Origin: Lodderomyces elongisporus
Taxonomy: Eukaryota > Ascomycota > Pichiomycetes > Serinales > Debaryomycetaceae
Length of the DNA stretch: 64,000 nucleotides
Reading direction: 5' to 3'
Assembly (NCBI RefSeq): GCF_030384665.1
Contig: NC_083673.1
Span: 1 to 64,000, forward strand
Shown here: piece after piece, positions 63,100 to 64,000 of the stretch
Layout of the letters: every line of letters starts with the position of its first letter
Position numbering within the stretch: position 1 is the stretch's first letter
Position numbers and translations under genes: made by a program
Notes under the pieces: model-generated
The model's database searches: none
What the model was told of the DNA's origin: nothing
The model's input: the letters and a program-made list of their open reading frames with translations, nothing else

Positions 63100-63659
63100 G
63101 TTGCAAATACGAGTATCTAATTTTCCATACACCCACACTCAAAGTCCTTCCCAATCCACTCGCACTAGTTGTGTAAGTAAGTAAGTAAGAGAGAATGTGT
63201 GTGTGTATGTGTGTGTTTAGTGTTGTTTTTTTTTTTCCTTTGTTTTTCTTCTATTTTTTTTTTTTTTCTTTTGCCGAAACTTTTGATTTTGAACAACACA
63301 ACGAGTCGCCGTAAAAAAAAGAGAAGGAATTAAAAGGGGGGGGCGAAAAATAAAAAAGGAGGGAATCAAAAAGTGAAAACTTATTCTTCAGCTAATGGAA
63401 AACAAATAGTCTTTAATAATACATGTACAATCCATAGAGATTCAAGTACTCAACTTTAAACTTTGGGTGAATACCGAGTCATATTCGTAGTATCAAAAGA
63501 GAAATTAGATTTAACGAAAAAAAAATTAACTCAAAAAATTTAAAACTAATGGTTCTTTAATTATAGAAAAGAGAAGAATAAAAAAAGATTAGAATAACAA
63601 TAATAATGATGATGATGATACTGATACTGATAATAATAATAATAATTACTCAAGATTCT
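62960..63659. other. Promoter of APL4 and 3' region of RHO1
   Basis: This 700-bp region holds a (TTG)n run of about 12 units (63060-63096), about 100 bp upstream of the APL4 ATG. It also has T-runs (63228-63270), G-runs (63336-63344) and an ATG/ATA repeat (63605-63650) next to RHO1. No gene was seen. Confidence 0.55.
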
Positions 63660-64000
63660 CTAAACAATGACACACTTCTTCTTCTTCTTCTTACCTTCTC
63701 TTTTGTCCTTGGTCCTCAAACTTGCTCTTGTTGCTGCTTCAAAGACTTCTCTAACGCCTCTTCCGGTTTTTGCGGAACATTCCAAATAGTCAGCAGCGCC
63801 GATTCTTTGAGCTACGGATTGACCTTCGGAGCTTGAGACTGGTTGTTGTTGTTGTTGTCTCAATGCTTCGATGGTGTGGGGGTCGTCTCTCAAGTCTGAT
63901 TTACAACCAACCAAGATGATTGGTACGCCTTGGCAAAAGTGTAATACCTCACTGATCCATTTTTCCAACACATTGTCCAATGAGTCTGGGGAGTCCACTG
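63660..64000 (-). CDS. RHO1: Rho1 GTPase, C-terminal part (runs off the window)
   Basis: The last 113 residues or so of a Rho-family small GTPase are visible; the frame continues past base 64000, so the N-terminal two thirds are missing. The G4 motif (VGCKSDLR), the G5 motif (ECSAKTGRG), the Rho insert with a Gln run ([15 protein letters not shown]) and a Lys-rich hypervariable end are seen. The CaaX box is CVIV; fungal Rho1 more often ends in Leu. Rho1 activates glucan synthase and Pkc1, upstream of the MKC1 kinase encoded 30 kb away. The apparent start at 63998 is a GTG inside the gene, not an initiator. Confidence 0.93.
   Translation of the reverse strand, partial: VDSPDSLDNVLEKWISEVLHFCQGVPIILVGCKSDLRDDPHTIEALRQQQQQPVSSSEGQSVAQRIGAADYLECSAKTGRGVREVFEAATRASLRTKDKREGKKKKKKCVIV

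Noticed and set aside
62960..63154. 65-codon N-terminal extension of APL4 with a poly-Asn run
   Set aside because: It begins at TTG and comes from a TTG-repeat leader; gamma-adaptins start at the MGSLRSF-type sequence found at 62959.
5273..64000. Idea that CHT2, MKC1 and RHO1 form a cell-wall gene cluster
   Set aside because: The genes are 20-30 kb apart with unrelated genes between them; no sign of co-regulation is visible.

Overview
This window is the left end of a budding-yeast chromosome, most likely from the CUG-Ser ("CTG") clade, in the Candida/Lodderomyces group. The evidence is AT-rich, intron-poor DNA, proteins that look like Candida orthologs (MKC1, POT1, CHT2, RHO1 with its Q-rich loop), and CUG codons at positions where relatives carry Ser or Ala. 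The species cannot be fixed from the window alone.

The first 430 bases are about 18 copies of a 24-bp tandem repeat. Its G-rich strand contains GGTGTAAGGATG, the shared core of Candida telomere repeats, oriented as expected for a left chromosome end. Next come a GPI-anchored eight-cysteine protein, a gene-poor stretch with a 10-bp minisatellite, a GPI-type GH18 chitinase, a Zn(2)Cys(6) regulator, a small unknown gene, a fatty-acid thiolase (POT1) and an NDT80-family regulator (REP1-like).

From 17554 to 26207 lies a complete 8.65-kb Ty3/gypsy LTR retrotransposon. It has identical 454-bp LTRs, a 5-bp target duplication (AATAG), a primer-binding-site candidate, a long leader, gag, and pol in the order PR-RT-RNaseH-IN. 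A GCG-AGG-C heptamer in the gag/pol overlap would give a +1 shift. A polypurine tract touches the 3' LTR and a second copy lies 110 bp upstream. The element sits in the long divergent region between REP1-like and MKC1.

After a 6.3-kb gene-free stretch come MKC1 (cell-wall-integrity MAP kinase), a WD40 protein, mitochondrial ribosomal MRP21, a mitochondrial carrier, and a giant acidic 1799-residue protein. A second 5.5-kb desert follows, then aquaporin AQY1, ATG13, RPC82 (Pol III), a small mitochondrial membrane protein, APL4 (AP-1 gamma) and the 3' part of RHO1 at the right edge. RHO1, MKC1 and the chitinase all concern the cell wall, but their proximity here is probably chance.

Five genes (chitinase, small unknown, WD40, ATG13, APL4) and the small mitochondrial gene have longer open frames beginning with TTG. 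I trimmed each to the first sensible ATG. No tRNA, rRNA or snRNA gene was recognised by eye.
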